From the IMG/VR virus record IMGVR_UViG_3300010375_000035, positions 1-37,706 of that record: a DNA stretch of 37,706 nucleotides. One strand, written 5' to 3'. The stretch comes from a virus. The position numbers and the translations under genes are program-made. This document shows, one piece after another, positions 28,308-36,396 of this stretch. The first letter of the stretch is position 1. Each line of letters begins with the position of its first letter. The notes beneath the pieces are model-generated. The model was not told where the DNA came from and did not search any database. It was given only the letters and a program-made list of their open reading frames with translations.

Positions 28308-29684
28308 TCAGTAGCTGACGCCCTTGAGGTAGGCCACGGCACCGTCGCGGCGACGCTTCCAACCGACGCGGTGCTCGGAACGCAAGCCGACGAGGTTGGA
28401 TTGCCATAGCGACGTGAATACCGTCGACGCCGACGGCGGATTGTCCGGAGCGGTATTCATCTGCAGCGATGCTTCGCGCGAGATGTCGAGCTCGATGCCG
28501 CCGTCTTCGGCGAGGAAAATCTCCGCCGCATCCATCAGCACGATGTAGGTGTCGTCACCCGTGTCGATCGGCACGTTCGCGGACGTCACGACCGGCCAGC
28601 CGAAGAAGGTGCCGCCGGTCATCGAGATGCCCGGGAACGCGAGAACATCCTGCGTCGTGCGCAGCGTGCCGAGATACTGCGCCGTCCGCGGATGCATGAC
28701 GAACACGCCGCGCTCGGGATAGATGTTCGCGGCGATGAAGGCCGTGACGAGCTTGTTGACGTCGGTCGTGATGGCCGCGATCGTCGTGCCCGAGATCGTA
28801 TAGTTCGTCGCGCCATTCGTGATGGCCGCCGGACGCACCCCGGCCGACACCGCCACGGTGGGATCGATGAACTGCTGATCCTGATACTGACGGATCGAGG
28901 CGAGCAGATCGTCGCGAATGACCGCTTCCGCGGAGGGCGTCGAATAGCGCGCCAGCTCCTCGGTGATGACGGTGATGACCGAGATCTTTGTCGGCGGCAT
29001 CTGGATGGTTTCGAACGCCTGCTTGGACACCGGCTTCGGCGCACCCTCACCCACCCATCCCGCGCTCGCACCGCCCGTCTGGCGCGGCATCGAGACCATG
29101 AACGGGATGTTGCGCAGACCACCCGGAATGCGGCCGATGATCGTGGTCGGACGCAGGAGCTCGATAAACTCGTTCTGCATCGGGATATATGGAGCCAGCG
29201 GACCCGCGAAGGTCGAGTCGGTAATCGTGCCGGATGCCACCGCCGTCTTCCAGAACATCTCGACCTCGGGCGTATCCTTCCACGCCGGGTCGTTTTTCGC
29301 GATCTCGACCGCGTGCATCGGGTTGCCCTTGGCGCGAATTAGCGCCTGCACCGAACGCACGAACGCGGTGCCCTTGGGCAACTGGCGCTGCGCGGTGACA
29401 TACGACGAGCGCGAGCCTTCGGTGACGGTGTCGCGGCGCGCGTTGTTTGTATTCGTATCGACGACCTGCGCAGTCGCCGCGGCCGTCTGGGCCTGCTTGC
29501 GAAGGCGTACGAGATGCGCGTCAATGTCGTTGACATCGGATTCGAGACCGTCGTATTCGGTCGCCTCTTCGGTGGAAAGGCCACGCCCTTCCTCCGCTGC
29601 CTTGTTCATCATGTCGGACATGCGCGCGGCCTTGGCCTGGCGCGTGCCCTCGAAGGCTTGGATCTGTTCCTGCCACGTCTTCAT
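28308..29684 (-). CDS. Possible internal-start product: capsid with delta domain alone
   Basis: ATG at 29684 is Met185 of the fusion (MKTWQEQIQAFEG), exactly where an HK97 capsid precursor normally begins. GAAGAGG at 29693-29699 lies eight bases upstream, better than the site of the full gene. The 458-residue product would be a normal delta-domain-plus-capsid chain. In this model the fusion supplies a few protease chains and the internal start supplies most capsid. Proposed from sequence only; the frame is identical to the fusion gene. Confidence 0.55.
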   Translation of the reverse strand: MKTWQEQIQAFEGTRQAKAARMSDMMNKAAEEGRGLSTEEATEYDGLESDVNDIDAHLVRLRKQAQTAAATAQVVDTNTNNARRDTVTEGSRSSYVTAQRQLPKGTAFVRSVQALIRAKGNPMHAVEIAKNDPAWKDTPEVEMFWKTAVASGTITDSTFAGPLAPYIPMQNEFIELLRPTTIIGRIPGGLRNIPFMVSMPRQTGGASAGWVGEGAPKPVSKQAFETIQMPPTKISVITVITEELARYSTPSAEAVIRDDLLASIRQYQDQQFIDPTVAVSAGVRPAAITNGATNYTISGTTIAAITTDVNKLVTAFIAANIYPERGVFVMHPRTAQYLGTLRTTQDVLAFPGISMTGGTFFGWPVVTSANVPIDTGDDTYIVLMDAAEIFLAEDGGIELDISREASLQMNTAPDNPPSASTVFTSLWQSNLVGLRSEHRVGWKRRRDGAVAYLKGVSY

Positions 29685-30236
29685 CGGGGATGCCTCTTCG
29701 GTCGATTTCGCCGAGACGCCGGCGATGAGTTTCACGGGGGGGCGGCCTGACGCGGCCAGAATGGATTTGTCATAGGAGCGGATTTCGCTGATCGTCGCCT
29801 TCGGCTGGGCCGGAATGCTGACCAACGAAAGCTCCAGAATTTCGCATTGTAGGAAGCGAAGGCCTCCGTTCTGCATGACCTCGACAGCATTGTCGAGCGC
29901 GCGGAAACCGATCGATACTGCGCGGATAAGCCCGTATTTCAGCGACTGCCAGGCCTCGTCGACGCGATCCTTGAGCGCCCCCGGCTCGGTGACCTTGGGC
30001 AAGCGCGCCTCGAAGGTGATGCCATCCGCCGTAGGCTTATCGAACTTGACCGTTCCGATCGGTGCCAGCGAATCATGCTGCCAGAGGAGCGGCGAGGGAT
30101 TCTTGAACTTGGCGCCCGTCGGTACGACGATGTCGCCCATCCGGTCTGGAGAAGGCGTGGTTGCGGTACCGCGGATGACACGCTCGTCTTCATCGACAGC
30201 CTTGACTGTGAGCTCGGAATAGGCGCGCTTGAGCAT
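28308..30236 (-). CDS. Prohead protease-major capsid fusion protein
   Basis: 642 residues. Residues 1 to about 160 are an HK97-type prohead protease (S78): LLWQHDSLAPIG with His54, IRAVSIGFRA with Ser108, then LELSLVSIPA with acidic residues near 132-135. Residues about 185-280 are helical and acidic, like the HK97 delta scaffold domain. Residues about 285-640 are an HK97 major capsid: NEFIELLRPTTIIGRIP, PPTKISVITVITEELAR, and SREASLQMNTAPDN...TSLWQSNLVGLR at the end. Such fused protease-capsids are known in a minority of phages; self-cleavage would free the capsid. The start ATG 30236 has GGAG ten bases upstream. An internal start at 29684 could give free capsid as well. Confidence 0.95.
   Translation of the reverse strand: MLKRAYSELTVKAVDEDERVIRGTATTPSPDRMGDIVVPTGAKFKNPSPLLWQHDSLAPIGTVKFDKPTADGITFEARLPKVTEPGALKDRVDEAWQSLKYGLIRAVSIGFRALDNAVEVMQNGGLRFLQCEILELSLVSIPAQPKATISEIRSYDKSILAASGRPPVKLIAGVSAKSTEEASPMKTWQEQIQAFEGTRQAKAARMSDMMNKAAEEGRGLSTEEATEYDGLESDVNDIDAHLVRLRKQAQTAAATAQVVDTNTNNARRDTVTEGSRSSYVTAQRQLPKGTAFVRSVQALIRAKGNPMHAVEIAKNDPAWKDTPEVEMFWKTAVASGTITDSTFAGPLAPYIPMQNEFIELLRPTTIIGRIPGGLRNIPFMVSMPRQTGGASAGWVGEGAPKPVSKQAFETIQMPPTKISVITVITEELARYSTPSAEAVIRDDLLASIRQYQDQQFIDPTVAVSAGVRPAAITNGATNYTISGTTIAAITTDVNKLVTAFIAANIYPERGVFVMHPRTAQYLGTLRTTQDVLAFPGISMTGGTFFGWPVVTSANVPIDTGDDTYIVLMDAAEIFLAEDGGIELDISREASLQMNTAPDNPPSASTVFTSLWQSNLVGLRSEHRVGWKRRRDGAVAYLKGVSY
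29693..29699 (-). promoter_or_regulatory. Internal ribosome binding site for capsid
   Basis: GAAGAGG followed by an eight-base spacer and ATG, inside the protease-capsid fusion gene. Spacing and purine run are close to ideal and sit at the domain border, which chance placement would rarely do. Confidence 0.5.
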
Positions 30237-30319
30237 AGCCAGAAGGCTCCGTCGTGCGGGACCAGGGCGCCCTCGCGGCGGCCGGTTGCGCGGAGATTAC
30301 ACAAACGCTAGCGCGCGCG

Positions 30320-32062
30320 CTATAGGGCGAAGACCTGAAAGGTCGCGGCCGGCTTCGCTCCGGCCGCGATCCCAAAACCCATCACCGATGCCACCGCTCC
30401 GTCGATCCGCCCCGTTGCTTTGGCCTTGTCGAGCTTGCGATTACCTGCCGGATCTTGCCAAAACACCGCGTTTGCTGCATTCCAATTGAGGCATGGATTG
30501 TTGGGATGCCGCAATGTTTCTTCGACAAGCGAACGCTCGAACTCATCGATTGCCGGCGTCATGCTCACGACACCTTGACCAAAGGGAACCAACGGCCATT
30601 TGATGCCGAGGCGATTCGCGGACGCCTGTAGAACATCGATTCGATGACGGTCATAGGGCGCGCTCGATATGGAAATACCATGCGCGCCAATGGCCGCCTC
30701 GACGTCCATCATGACCTTGTCCTTATCGATCGCGGCGCCCGGTGTCGTCAGCACATGACCATTCCGCACCCAGACGTCATAGGGAACGTGATCGCGCTTC
30801 ACTCGCTCCATGAGTCCCTGTTCTGGAATCCAGAACATCGGCCAAAGCCAGAACTCTGGGCCCATCTGAAAGAGCAGAACGACCGCCGTCAAATCCGTCG
30901 TCGCCGATAGATCAATCGCGGCAATGCACGACATGCCGCGGAATTTATCCAACGTATAGGCGCGCTCGGCGGCTTTCCATTTTTCGTATGAGATCGCTGG
31001 ATTGTGCGCTTCAGTCCATTCGCAAAAATTGAGACGACGGACCATGCTCTCTTTGCTCGGCATGCCCCGCGCCGTATTCACCTGATCGCGCAGGTACTGA
31101 ATCGTCACGATATCGCCAAGGAGCGGATTGGCCTTCGGCCAACAGGCCTCGCTCGCAAATGGATCGTCGCCCTCATCGAGCGCGCACACATAAGCGAAAA
31201 AGGTGTCGTCTTGATCGATGCCGGAGCAAACGCGAATTGCTTTCTCGCGATATTCCCAGCACACGCTCTTGCGGTCGGTACCCGAGTTCGTAATAGCGAC
31301 GACCAGCGGCTGCAGGCGCCATTTCGTGCCCGCCGCCATCATATTGATGACCGTCGGCTTCGTATGCTCATGGAGCTCATCAATGAGGCCGATGTGCGGA
31401 CGCGGCCCGGACTGACCTTCATCCGCCGCAATGGGCCGGAAGAAACTATTCGACTTGGGGTGATACAGATTCCAGACCTTATCGTCGCGACCGGATTTCT
31501 TAATCACGCGCGAGAGCCCGGGCGACTGTTCAACCATAGCAACCGCATCGCGGAATAAAATCATTGCCTGATCACGTTTCGTCGCTGCGGCATAGATTTC
31601 TGCGCGAGGCTCATGATCTGCGACCATGCCCATGAGCCCGATGCCGGCTACGAGCGGACTCTTCCCGTTCCCTTTGCCTTCCTCGATATAGGCGAGACGA
31701 AAGCGCCGTGTACCGTCGGCACGCACCCATCCGAACAGTGAGCCCACGATGAATATTTGGGAGGGATGCAGATAGAACGGCTGCCCTTCAAATTGGCCGC
31801 CATTCAGGCGCAAAACCGTTGGGAAGAATCGAAGCGCGTAATCGGCCTTTTCTACATCGAAGGTCAAGCCTCGCGCGGGCGCCGATTCTAAATCGCGCAG
31901 ATGGCGCGCGCAGGCTGCTCGGACATGCGGACCCGCAACAATGGATCCCGCGGCAATGTCCCGCGCATATCGCGATACCGCATGGTCCTCAGCCGTTGAG
32001 GAATTCGTCGGTGGGGTCGGTGGCGGCCGTCGGATTGGCGGAGACTTTTCCGCGAGTGGCAT
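30320..32062 (-). CDS. terL: Terminase large subunit
   Basis: 580 residues. ATPase: Walker A GKGNGKS at about residues 129-135, Walker B IGLIDE at 224-229 (Asp228, catalytic Glu229), coupling motif ITNSG near 258. Nuclease: CIAAIDLSATTDLTAV (Asp384, Asp390) and later IDKDKVMMDVE and the acidic patch near the C-terminus, as in Terminase_1/HK97-type enzymes. It pumps and cuts DNA into the prohead through the portal. The start ATG 32062 lies 74 bases inside the small subunit gene. Length is normal. The stop lies in a 14-base palindrome TAGCGCGCGCGCTA. Confidence 0.96.
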   Translation of the reverse strand: MPLAEKSPPIRRPPPTPPTNSSTAEDHAVSRYARDIAAGSIVAGPHVRAACARHLRDLESAPARGLTFDVEKADYALRFFPTVLRLNGGQFEGQPFYLHPSQIFIVGSLFGWVRADGTRRFRLAYIEEGKGNGKSPLVAGIGLMGMVADHEPRAEIYAAATKRDQAMILFRDAVAMVEQSPGLSRVIKKSGRDDKVWNLYHPKSNSFFRPIAADEGQSGPRPHIGLIDELHEHTKPTVINMMAAGTKWRLQPLVVAITNSGTDRKSVCWEYREKAIRVCSGIDQDDTFFAYVCALDEGDDPFASEACWPKANPLLGDIVTIQYLRDQVNTARGMPSKESMVRRLNFCEWTEAHNPAISYEKWKAAERAYTLDKFRGMSCIAAIDLSATTDLTAVVLLFQMGPEFWLWPMFWIPEQGLMERVKRDHVPYDVWVRNGHVLTTPGAAIDKDKVMMDVEAAIGAHGISISSAPYDRHRIDVLQASANRLGIKWPLVPFGQGVVSMTPAIDEFERSLVEETLRHPNNPCLNWNAANAVFWQDPAGNRKLDKAKATGRIDGAVASVMGFGIAAGAKPAATFQVFAL

Positions 32063-32513
32063 CGGTCAGTCCGAAATGGCAGAGCCATCGCTGGTATTCG
32101 CGGCGCGCTTCCCGGAGGAGCTTGTACTCGGCGCGGATTGTCTGTTGAAAGGCCACCATGCGCGAACTCGCGTCCGCAGGATCTTCGTGTTCGTACAACG
32201 TGATGACCATTCCGTGTTCGCGCACATCGAGATTCAGCCTCTCCTCTTCGGCTGCGACCTCGGCCATCTTTCGCAGACTAGGCCCCGAGTCTACCGCGAG
32301 CTGCCCCCGATCCCGCAACAATCCAGCAAACACATGCCAGTGACGTTGCTCGGACTCCGTCATGTCCATCGGCATACCGGGATCGCGATAATTGCGCTTC
32401 GGCAGCGCGCTGGATTTGTCCCGCCCAGTGCGTACCCGATCCTTGCGCTTGTCCGCCAACGACGCGCGAGCCTCGCGTTGTTCCTCGGACATCCTGGGGC
32501 GGCCTGGCAGCAT
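31989..32513 (-). CDS. terS: Terminase small subunit (P27-like)
   Basis: 174 residues. GRPRMSEEQREARASLADKRKDR, then DMTESEQRHWHVFAGLLRDRGQLA and a late LREARREYQRWLCHFGLTDATRGKV resemble P27-family small terminases, which bind the packaging start site and recruit the large subunit. ATG 32513 has no strong ribosome site; Met8 is a possible alternative. The long 74-base overlap with terL is unusual. A 70-base gap without ORF precedes it. Confidence 0.88.
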   Translation of the reverse strand: MLPGRPRMSEEQREARASLADKRKDRVRTGRDKSSALPKRNYRDPGMPMDMTESEQRHWHVFAGLLRDRGQLAVDSGPSLRKMAEVAAEEERLNLDVREHGMVITLYEHEDPADASSRMVAFQQTIRAEYKLLREARREYQRWLCHFGLTDATRGKVSANPTAATDPTDEFLNG

Positions 32514-32582
32514 TACTGAACTGGGGACTGGTTTGCGTTTGGTATCGTTTGCCCGTTTTGTGAGGAAACGATCGCAGCCGGT

Positions 32583-32927
32583 TTACAGATGATCGACATC
32601 TTTAGCCGAAGATACCCCCCTTTGTCCAGAACTTTCTGCGACCGGGCTCCAGCGCCCGTCGAGGGGTAGTCCTTGAACGTCGCACCCTGCGATGGTCCCT
32701 GACTTTTCGAGCCGCTGTTTCACCGAATTGTGGCAGTGCTCGCAGACCCCTTGCAACAGACCCTCTCTGAATAGCCTCTCATTGCCCCTGTGCGGCTCTA
32801 CATGGTCCGCGCGTGTCGAGGGGCTACGGTGGCATAGGGTACAGACAGGATCGCGCTGTAGACACGCTGAGCGCCTTCTACGCCATTCCCGGGTGTTGTA
32901 CAGGTGATGGTACTCGTGGGCCTTCAC
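32583..32927 (-). CDS. HNH endonuclease (packaging-associated type)
   Basis: 114 residues. GTG start in a GTGA overlap. YNTREWRRRRSACLQRDPVC begins the fold; C29-x-x-C32 and C62-x-x-C65-H66 are zinc ligands; RADHVEPHRGNERLF holds the catalytic Asp41-His42 and His46, and the second His/Asn is in CEHCHNSVK. HNH proteins of this form next to the terminase genes (HK97 gp74-like) are needed for cutting DNA during packaging. The last 35 residues are variable. All catalytic residues appear present. Confidence 0.92.
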   Translation of the reverse strand: MKAHEYHHLYNTREWRRRRSACLQRDPVCTLCHRSPSTRADHVEPHRGNERLFREGLLQGVCEHCHNSVKQRLEKSGTIAGCDVQGLPLDGRWSPVAESSGQRGVSSAKDVDHL

Positions 32928-33112
32928 AGTTCGGGCTCGTCGTCCAGGGTCGCCAACGGGTTCTTCGGCCTCGCTTCGGCCTCGTCTTCGCGCATCAGCA
33001 CCATCGCAATGATGGCAAACGAATGCGCGATCGATTCGGCAGCGAGGAGGGCGCGTTCGATCTGCTCGTCGGTCATGCTCGGGTTGTGCGTTATCGATGG
33101 GGCTCCTGTCAA
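32924..33112 (-). CDS. Small acidic protein upstream of the HNH gene
   Basis: 62 residues from a TTG at 33112 that overlaps the previous stop (TTGA-type overlap), or 50 from ATG 33076, which gives MTDEQIERALLAAESIAHSF. The body is one or two amphipathic helices ending in an acidic tail (ATLDDEPEL). AGGAG lies 25 bases before the ATG and nothing good precedes the TTG, so the start is open. No family recognised. Coupled to HNH by GTGA. Confidence 0.55.
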   Translation of the reverse strand: MTGAPSITHNPSMTDEQIERALLAAESIAHSFAIIAMVLMREDEAEARPKNPLATLDDEPEL

Positions 33113-33213
33113 GGGTCTAATCCCGGTGCGTGTTTACCGCCGAGCAGTGCCAACGCATAGGCACGGGCATGAACGGCACGGTGATGCTGGCGATAGAGCG
33201 GATTCACTTTCAT
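33109..33213 (-). CDS. Tiny basic protein, 34 residues
   Basis: ATG 33213 has AGGA eight bases upstream (AGGAACCATTTATG), and a longer frame upstream lies in the inverted repeat. The product MKVNPLYRQHHRAVHARAYA, then LALLGGKHAPGLDP, is basic and helical. Its stop overlaps the next start. No family recognised; short size makes it uncertain, but the ribosome site and coupling support translation. Confidence 0.5.
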   Translation of the reverse strand: MKVNPLYRQHHRAVHARAYALALLGGKHAPGLDP

Positions 33214-33230
33214 AAATGGTTCCTGAATTT

Positions 33231-33323
33231 GACCGCCCTGTGTCGCCCTTGTTGCGTGAGGAAGAGATGAGAATGAGATGACTGACTGACTCGCGCATGC
33301 AACAAGGGCGCTACGGGGCGGTC
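33231..33323. repeat. 93-base near-perfect inverted repeat, possible cruciform or RNA hairpin
   Basis: Arms 33231-33258 and 33296-33323 pair over 28 positions: 24 Watson-Crick, three T-G/G-T wobbles and one mismatch (33243 with 33311). The core is a perfect 12-base block, CGCCCTTGTTGC and GCAACAAGGGCG. Loop of 37 bases with a purine-rich run and GACTGACTGACT. All wobbles are G-U in plus-strand RNA but A-C in minus-strand RNA, so a plus-strand transcript would fold best. It lies between primase and packaging genes. Candidates: terminator/attenuator, replication origin, or antisense RNA. Confidence 0.8.
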
Positions 33324-33334
33324 GCATTTATCAA

Positions 33335-35818
33335 TCATTCATATTCGGCCTGTTCTCGCTTGTCGTCGGCCGACCCCATGATGGCCTCGCGTGCCTGTTC
33401 CCTCCGTTTCTGTTCAGCTTCAGCCAGGTGTCCAAACGATTCATGGACTCTCGGGTTCAGGTTCCAGGCGAGGTTCGTCGAGCCCCTACCGCGCGGCGCC
33501 TGCTCGACCCATCCGCAGACGTCGAGCCTATCCATGATGGCGCGGCGCGTGGTCCATCCGGCGTTGCGCCAGGCGCTGACGCCCTTGGCGATATGCCAGT
33601 TTGTGAAGCGGGCCGGCGCCGCAGCAATGAGCCATCGCGCGACCTTGTGCATGAGATCAATCTCACCGGTCGAATCGCCGAGAATGTCCTCGTAGAAGTG
33701 CTTGAGATGCCAGAACAAAAACTCGAACAGCAACGATTCGACGCGCTCGGCGGTGAAGGTATTGATCTGGCCGTTAACGGGCTCGCCAAGGGCCGCGCAG
33801 GCAATGGCGTGATAGGTCAGGCAGAGCCGGCAGAATAGGCCTGACCACTTTCCAAGCTGGTAGCGCATACGCATCGGCAATCGATCGAGCCGTGTAAATT
33901 CATGCAGTTGCAGCTCGATCCTGCGCAATACCTCGCGCGCTCCGGCGTCGAACTCAAGCGGGTGCTCGGGATCACCTTCGCAGGTTGATAGCCAGTCCAG
34001 AATCGCTCGGTATGTGGCGGCGGCCTCGATGTCCTGCCGTCGATCCTCGCCGACGGCGTCGCCCGATTCGGCGACGACGATCATGAAGCGCTGCAGCAGC
34101 CCATCCTCGACCATGCCCTTGGCCTTGTCGCGGATGGCGGCCGGCTGGATGCCGCCGAGAATGCAAGTGCTGAGATTCGGCACACTGCGCGCCTCGCGTC
34201 TGATGCGATCGATTCGACGCGGGCCGCCGTTGTAGGACTCCAGCCAGAAACTCCGATCCTTGCCTTCCTGCGCGCGATAGGCGTCCATGCTGCCGAAGAA
34301 ACCGGAGAGCTCGTCAAAGAGGACGAGGACACCCTGCGGATTGTCGGAGAGAACATCGGCAACAGCCTCGATCGTCGCATCCTGCACGATCAGGCGCCGA
34401 ATGGCCGGCCGCTCGGGCGGGTCGGGCAATGGCTGCGGATGTTGGTTTTTGGCGCTGGCATCAATGTAGCGTTTTTCCTGAGCGTCGTAGACCCGCTTTG
34501 CGATCTTGTAGCGGCGCACGGCCTCCTCGCCAGCCTCGGCAAACTGGAGATCGAGGCGGCGCAAGTGCGAGGTCGCGCGATTCAGCGGGGGTGTCTTCTT
34601 CACGCTCGGGTCGCCGACAAAGGCGCCCCAGAGGCGCGCGCATTCTTTCCACCCCGTCTCGAATTGCTTGGGCTGCAGCTTCAGGCTATCGCTCGTCACC
34701 GCGGCGCACGCCACTAGTGCTGAGATCGCGAGAATGCACGGATCGCTGCCGATGATTTGGGACTGGTCGAAGATGAAGTTTGAAAGCGAAGGCGGCAGCA
34801 TCCGTGGCTCAAGCTTCGGCAATGGTGCCTTGTCGAAAAGGTTCGTCGGCTCCGGGTGCTCCTCGATCATGTCTGGGGCGTACGCTGACACGAGGTCGAT
34901 GGTTTCATGTGGAACCTCTATTTCAAGCTCTTGTTTCGGCTCCGGAAACCATTCCGTCATGCGCGGCTTAGCCCACGCCTGCACCCGCGCGCTATCCCAG
35001 CCGTCGGCGAGCGCATCCGCCGCGTCCCAGGCTTCTGACATGCCTTCGACGTCAATGATTCGGCATGGCTGGTCGAGCCGCTCCGCGAGCTTGCGCATGG
35101 CCTCGATGCCCGGCGCGTCGGCGTCCGGCCAGAGTTTCAACACGCGCCCGCGCAGCGGCGCCAGATCCGCTTTGCCGATCGCCTGCGCACCGCCGCTCCA
35201 GGTGACGGCTACCATCCCCGGCAGGAGTTCCTGCGCGGCGTCGGCGGCCTTCTCGCCCTCGACGACGAGCACTGGCGCGTCAGGACGAGCGGCCAGCCGC
35301 TCGAGCCCGTATAACGGCCGCGGCTCGTCGAACCCTTTCCACGTCCACGCGCCATCGCGGAAGGTCTGAGGCCGGAGTTCCTTGCGGCTTCCGGGAGGGT
35401 CGTAGCGATTGACGTAGCCGAGGATGCCGCCGTAGGCGTCTGTATAGGCCCATGTGCGCGACGGAGCGCCGAGCTGCGGGTGGACATGGGAAGGCGCTGG
35501 GATCGCCACGCGCGGCCTAGCATGGCCGTTCGTGCGGGGCTCAATGCCGAGCCAGTCTTCGGCCTCTCGAAAGGCAGTCGCGACGTCGACGCGGCGCGTC
35601 TGTTGCCAGAGACCGATCAGATCGCCGGATTCGCCGGCTGCAAAGTCGGCCCAGACCCCGGCTTTGTCGCCGGCGAGCACGACACCGAGACTGTCGCCTG
35701 CTTCGCCGTCCACGCTGCCGGCTTTCCATTCGCGGCCTTTGCGATGACCATTCGGAAGGAGGTAGCGGCACACATCCTCGGCGCGATCGGCAAGAAGTTT
35801 CGCGACCTCGATCGTCAC
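33335..35818 (-). CDS. Primase/helicase-like replication protein (Toprim plus DUF3987)
   Basis: 827 residues, GTG start in a GTGA overlap. Residues 1 to about 95 are a primase-type N-domain (RYLLPNGHRKGREWKAGSVDGE, WADFAAGESGDLIGLWQ). Residues about 180-260 are Toprim: VLVVEGEKAADA (Glu at about 187) and LWPDADAPG. Residues about 335-790 are a DUF3987 ATPase: a degenerate Walker A GDPSVKKTP near 402-410 and Walker B VLVLFDELSGFFG near 510. These proteins combine primer synthesis and helicase-like ATPase and often are the main replication protein of phages lacking a DnaB. The missing Gly in the Walker A loop is common in DUF3987. No zinc finger of the DnaG type. Confidence 0.9.
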   Translation of the reverse strand: MTIEVAKLLADRAEDVCRYLLPNGHRKGREWKAGSVDGEAGDSLGVVLAGDKAGVWADFAAGESGDLIGLWQQTRRVDVATAFREAEDWLGIEPRTNGHARPRVAIPAPSHVHPQLGAPSRTWAYTDAYGGILGYVNRYDPPGSRKELRPQTFRDGAWTWKGFDEPRPLYGLERLAARPDAPVLVVEGEKAADAAQELLPGMVAVTWSGGAQAIGKADLAPLRGRVLKLWPDADAPGIEAMRKLAERLDQPCRIIDVEGMSEAWDAADALADGWDSARVQAWAKPRMTEWFPEPKQELEIEVPHETIDLVSAYAPDMIEEHPEPTNLFDKAPLPKLEPRMLPPSLSNFIFDQSQIIGSDPCILAISALVACAAVTSDSLKLQPKQFETGWKECARLWGAFVGDPSVKKTPPLNRATSHLRRLDLQFAEAGEEAVRRYKIAKRVYDAQEKRYIDASAKNQHPQPLPDPPERPAIRRLIVQDATIEAVADVLSDNPQGVLVLFDELSGFFGSMDAYRAQEGKDRSFWLESYNGGPRRIDRIRREARSVPNLSTCILGGIQPAAIRDKAKGMVEDGLLQRFMIVVAESGDAVGEDRRQDIEAAATYRAILDWLSTCEGDPEHPLEFDAGAREVLRRIELQLHEFTRLDRLPMRMRYQLGKWSGLFCRLCLTYHAIACAALGEPVNGQINTFTAERVESLLFEFLFWHLKHFYEDILGDSTGEIDLMHKVARWLIAAAPARFTNWHIAKGVSAWRNAGWTTRRAIMDRLDVCGWVEQAPRGRGSTNLAWNLNPRVHESFGHLAEAEQKRREQAREAIMGSADDKREQAEYE

Positions 35819-36072
35819 GACGGCACCGCCGCGGCGAACACGCCGGGCGCGTCGTCGGGCGGTGCGTTGGCGCAGGCAATATAGCCGAGGACGAAGCCGA
35901 CCTCGGCACGGCTCAAGTGACGATTGGCCTCTTGCACCTCGGCCTCGTACTCCGCGCGGTTGCCGGAGAAAGCAAGATCCGCGAGTCGCGCTGCGAGGTT
36001 GACGAGATGGCTTTGGTTATCGAAAGCGGTAGCGTCCGGATCGACCGGGAGCCGGCGTTTCTTGGATGGCAT
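35815..36072 (-). CDS. Small protein coupled to the primase
   Basis: 85 residues from ATG 36072 (GGAG about seven bases upstream); a longer frame from 36126 lacks a site. PSKKRRLPVDPDATAFDNQSH is followed by LVNLAARLADLAFSGNRAEYEAEVQEANRHL, a helical region, and LGYIACANAPPD. I do not recognise a family. Its stop overlaps the primase start (GTGA), so it may be a loader or accessory of that protein. Confidence 0.6.
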   Translation of the reverse strand: MPSKKRRLPVDPDATAFDNQSHLVNLAARLADLAFSGNRAEYEAEVQEANRHLSRAEVGFVLGYIACANAPPDDAPGVFAAAVPS

Positions 36073-36176
36073 GGGGCTCTCCCTGGTAGAGATGCGCCGG
36101 TTAGCCCTGATTACCAGGCAAGGCAAACGCCAATCCGTAGAGGGCGCTTGTCCCGGCGTGTGATTGTTGCGCGTGT

Positions 36177-36287
36177 CTATGCCGTTTCGTCAACGGTCTC
36201 GTCCACATCCGTTTTCGCCGTTGCGAAAAACAGATCGCCTTGCTTGCCGATCGCATGCAGGTTCTCGCTGGATGACGAGCGCCACAT
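36177..36287 (-). CDS. Tiny ORF, 36 residues, acidic C-terminus
   Basis: ATG 36287 to TAG 36177-36179, too short for a standard ORF call. Product: MWRSSSSENLHAIGKQGDLF then FATAKTDVDETVDETA. The weak purine site GCGGGCAG precedes it. A different longer frame crosses this interval but has a Cys/Arg-rich, low-quality product. It fills what would otherwise be a 300-base gap. Function unknown. Confidence 0.45.
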   Translation of the reverse strand: MWRSSSSENLHAIGKQGDLFFATAKTDVDETVDETA

Positions 36288-36294
36288 CTGCCCG

Positions 36295-36381
36295 CTACAG
36301 CTTGAAGTGATTCGTCGACGGTGATAGCACGATCTCGTTCGGATTCGTCCCAATAGCTCGACGCCGCGTGGTGTTGGTCAC
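36295..36381 (-). CDS. Tiny ORF, 28 residues
   Basis: GTG 36381 to TAG 36295-36297, preceded by AGAGGGG only three to four bases away. Product: VTNTTRRRAIGTNPNEIVLS then PSTNHFKL. Ends eight bases before the next tiny ORF, so the two would be coupled. Small size and close ribosome site make this the weaker of the two. Confidence 0.35.
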   Translation of the reverse strand: MTNTTRRRAIGTNPNEIVLSPSTNHFKL

Positions 36382-36396
36382 GCCCCTCTGTCCGGC

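Noticed and set aside
30309-30322. Palindrome TAGCGCGCGCGCTA at the terL stop
   Set aside because: Alternating purine-pyrimidine stretch may form Z-DNA but shows no T-run or other signal; too common in GC-rich DNA.
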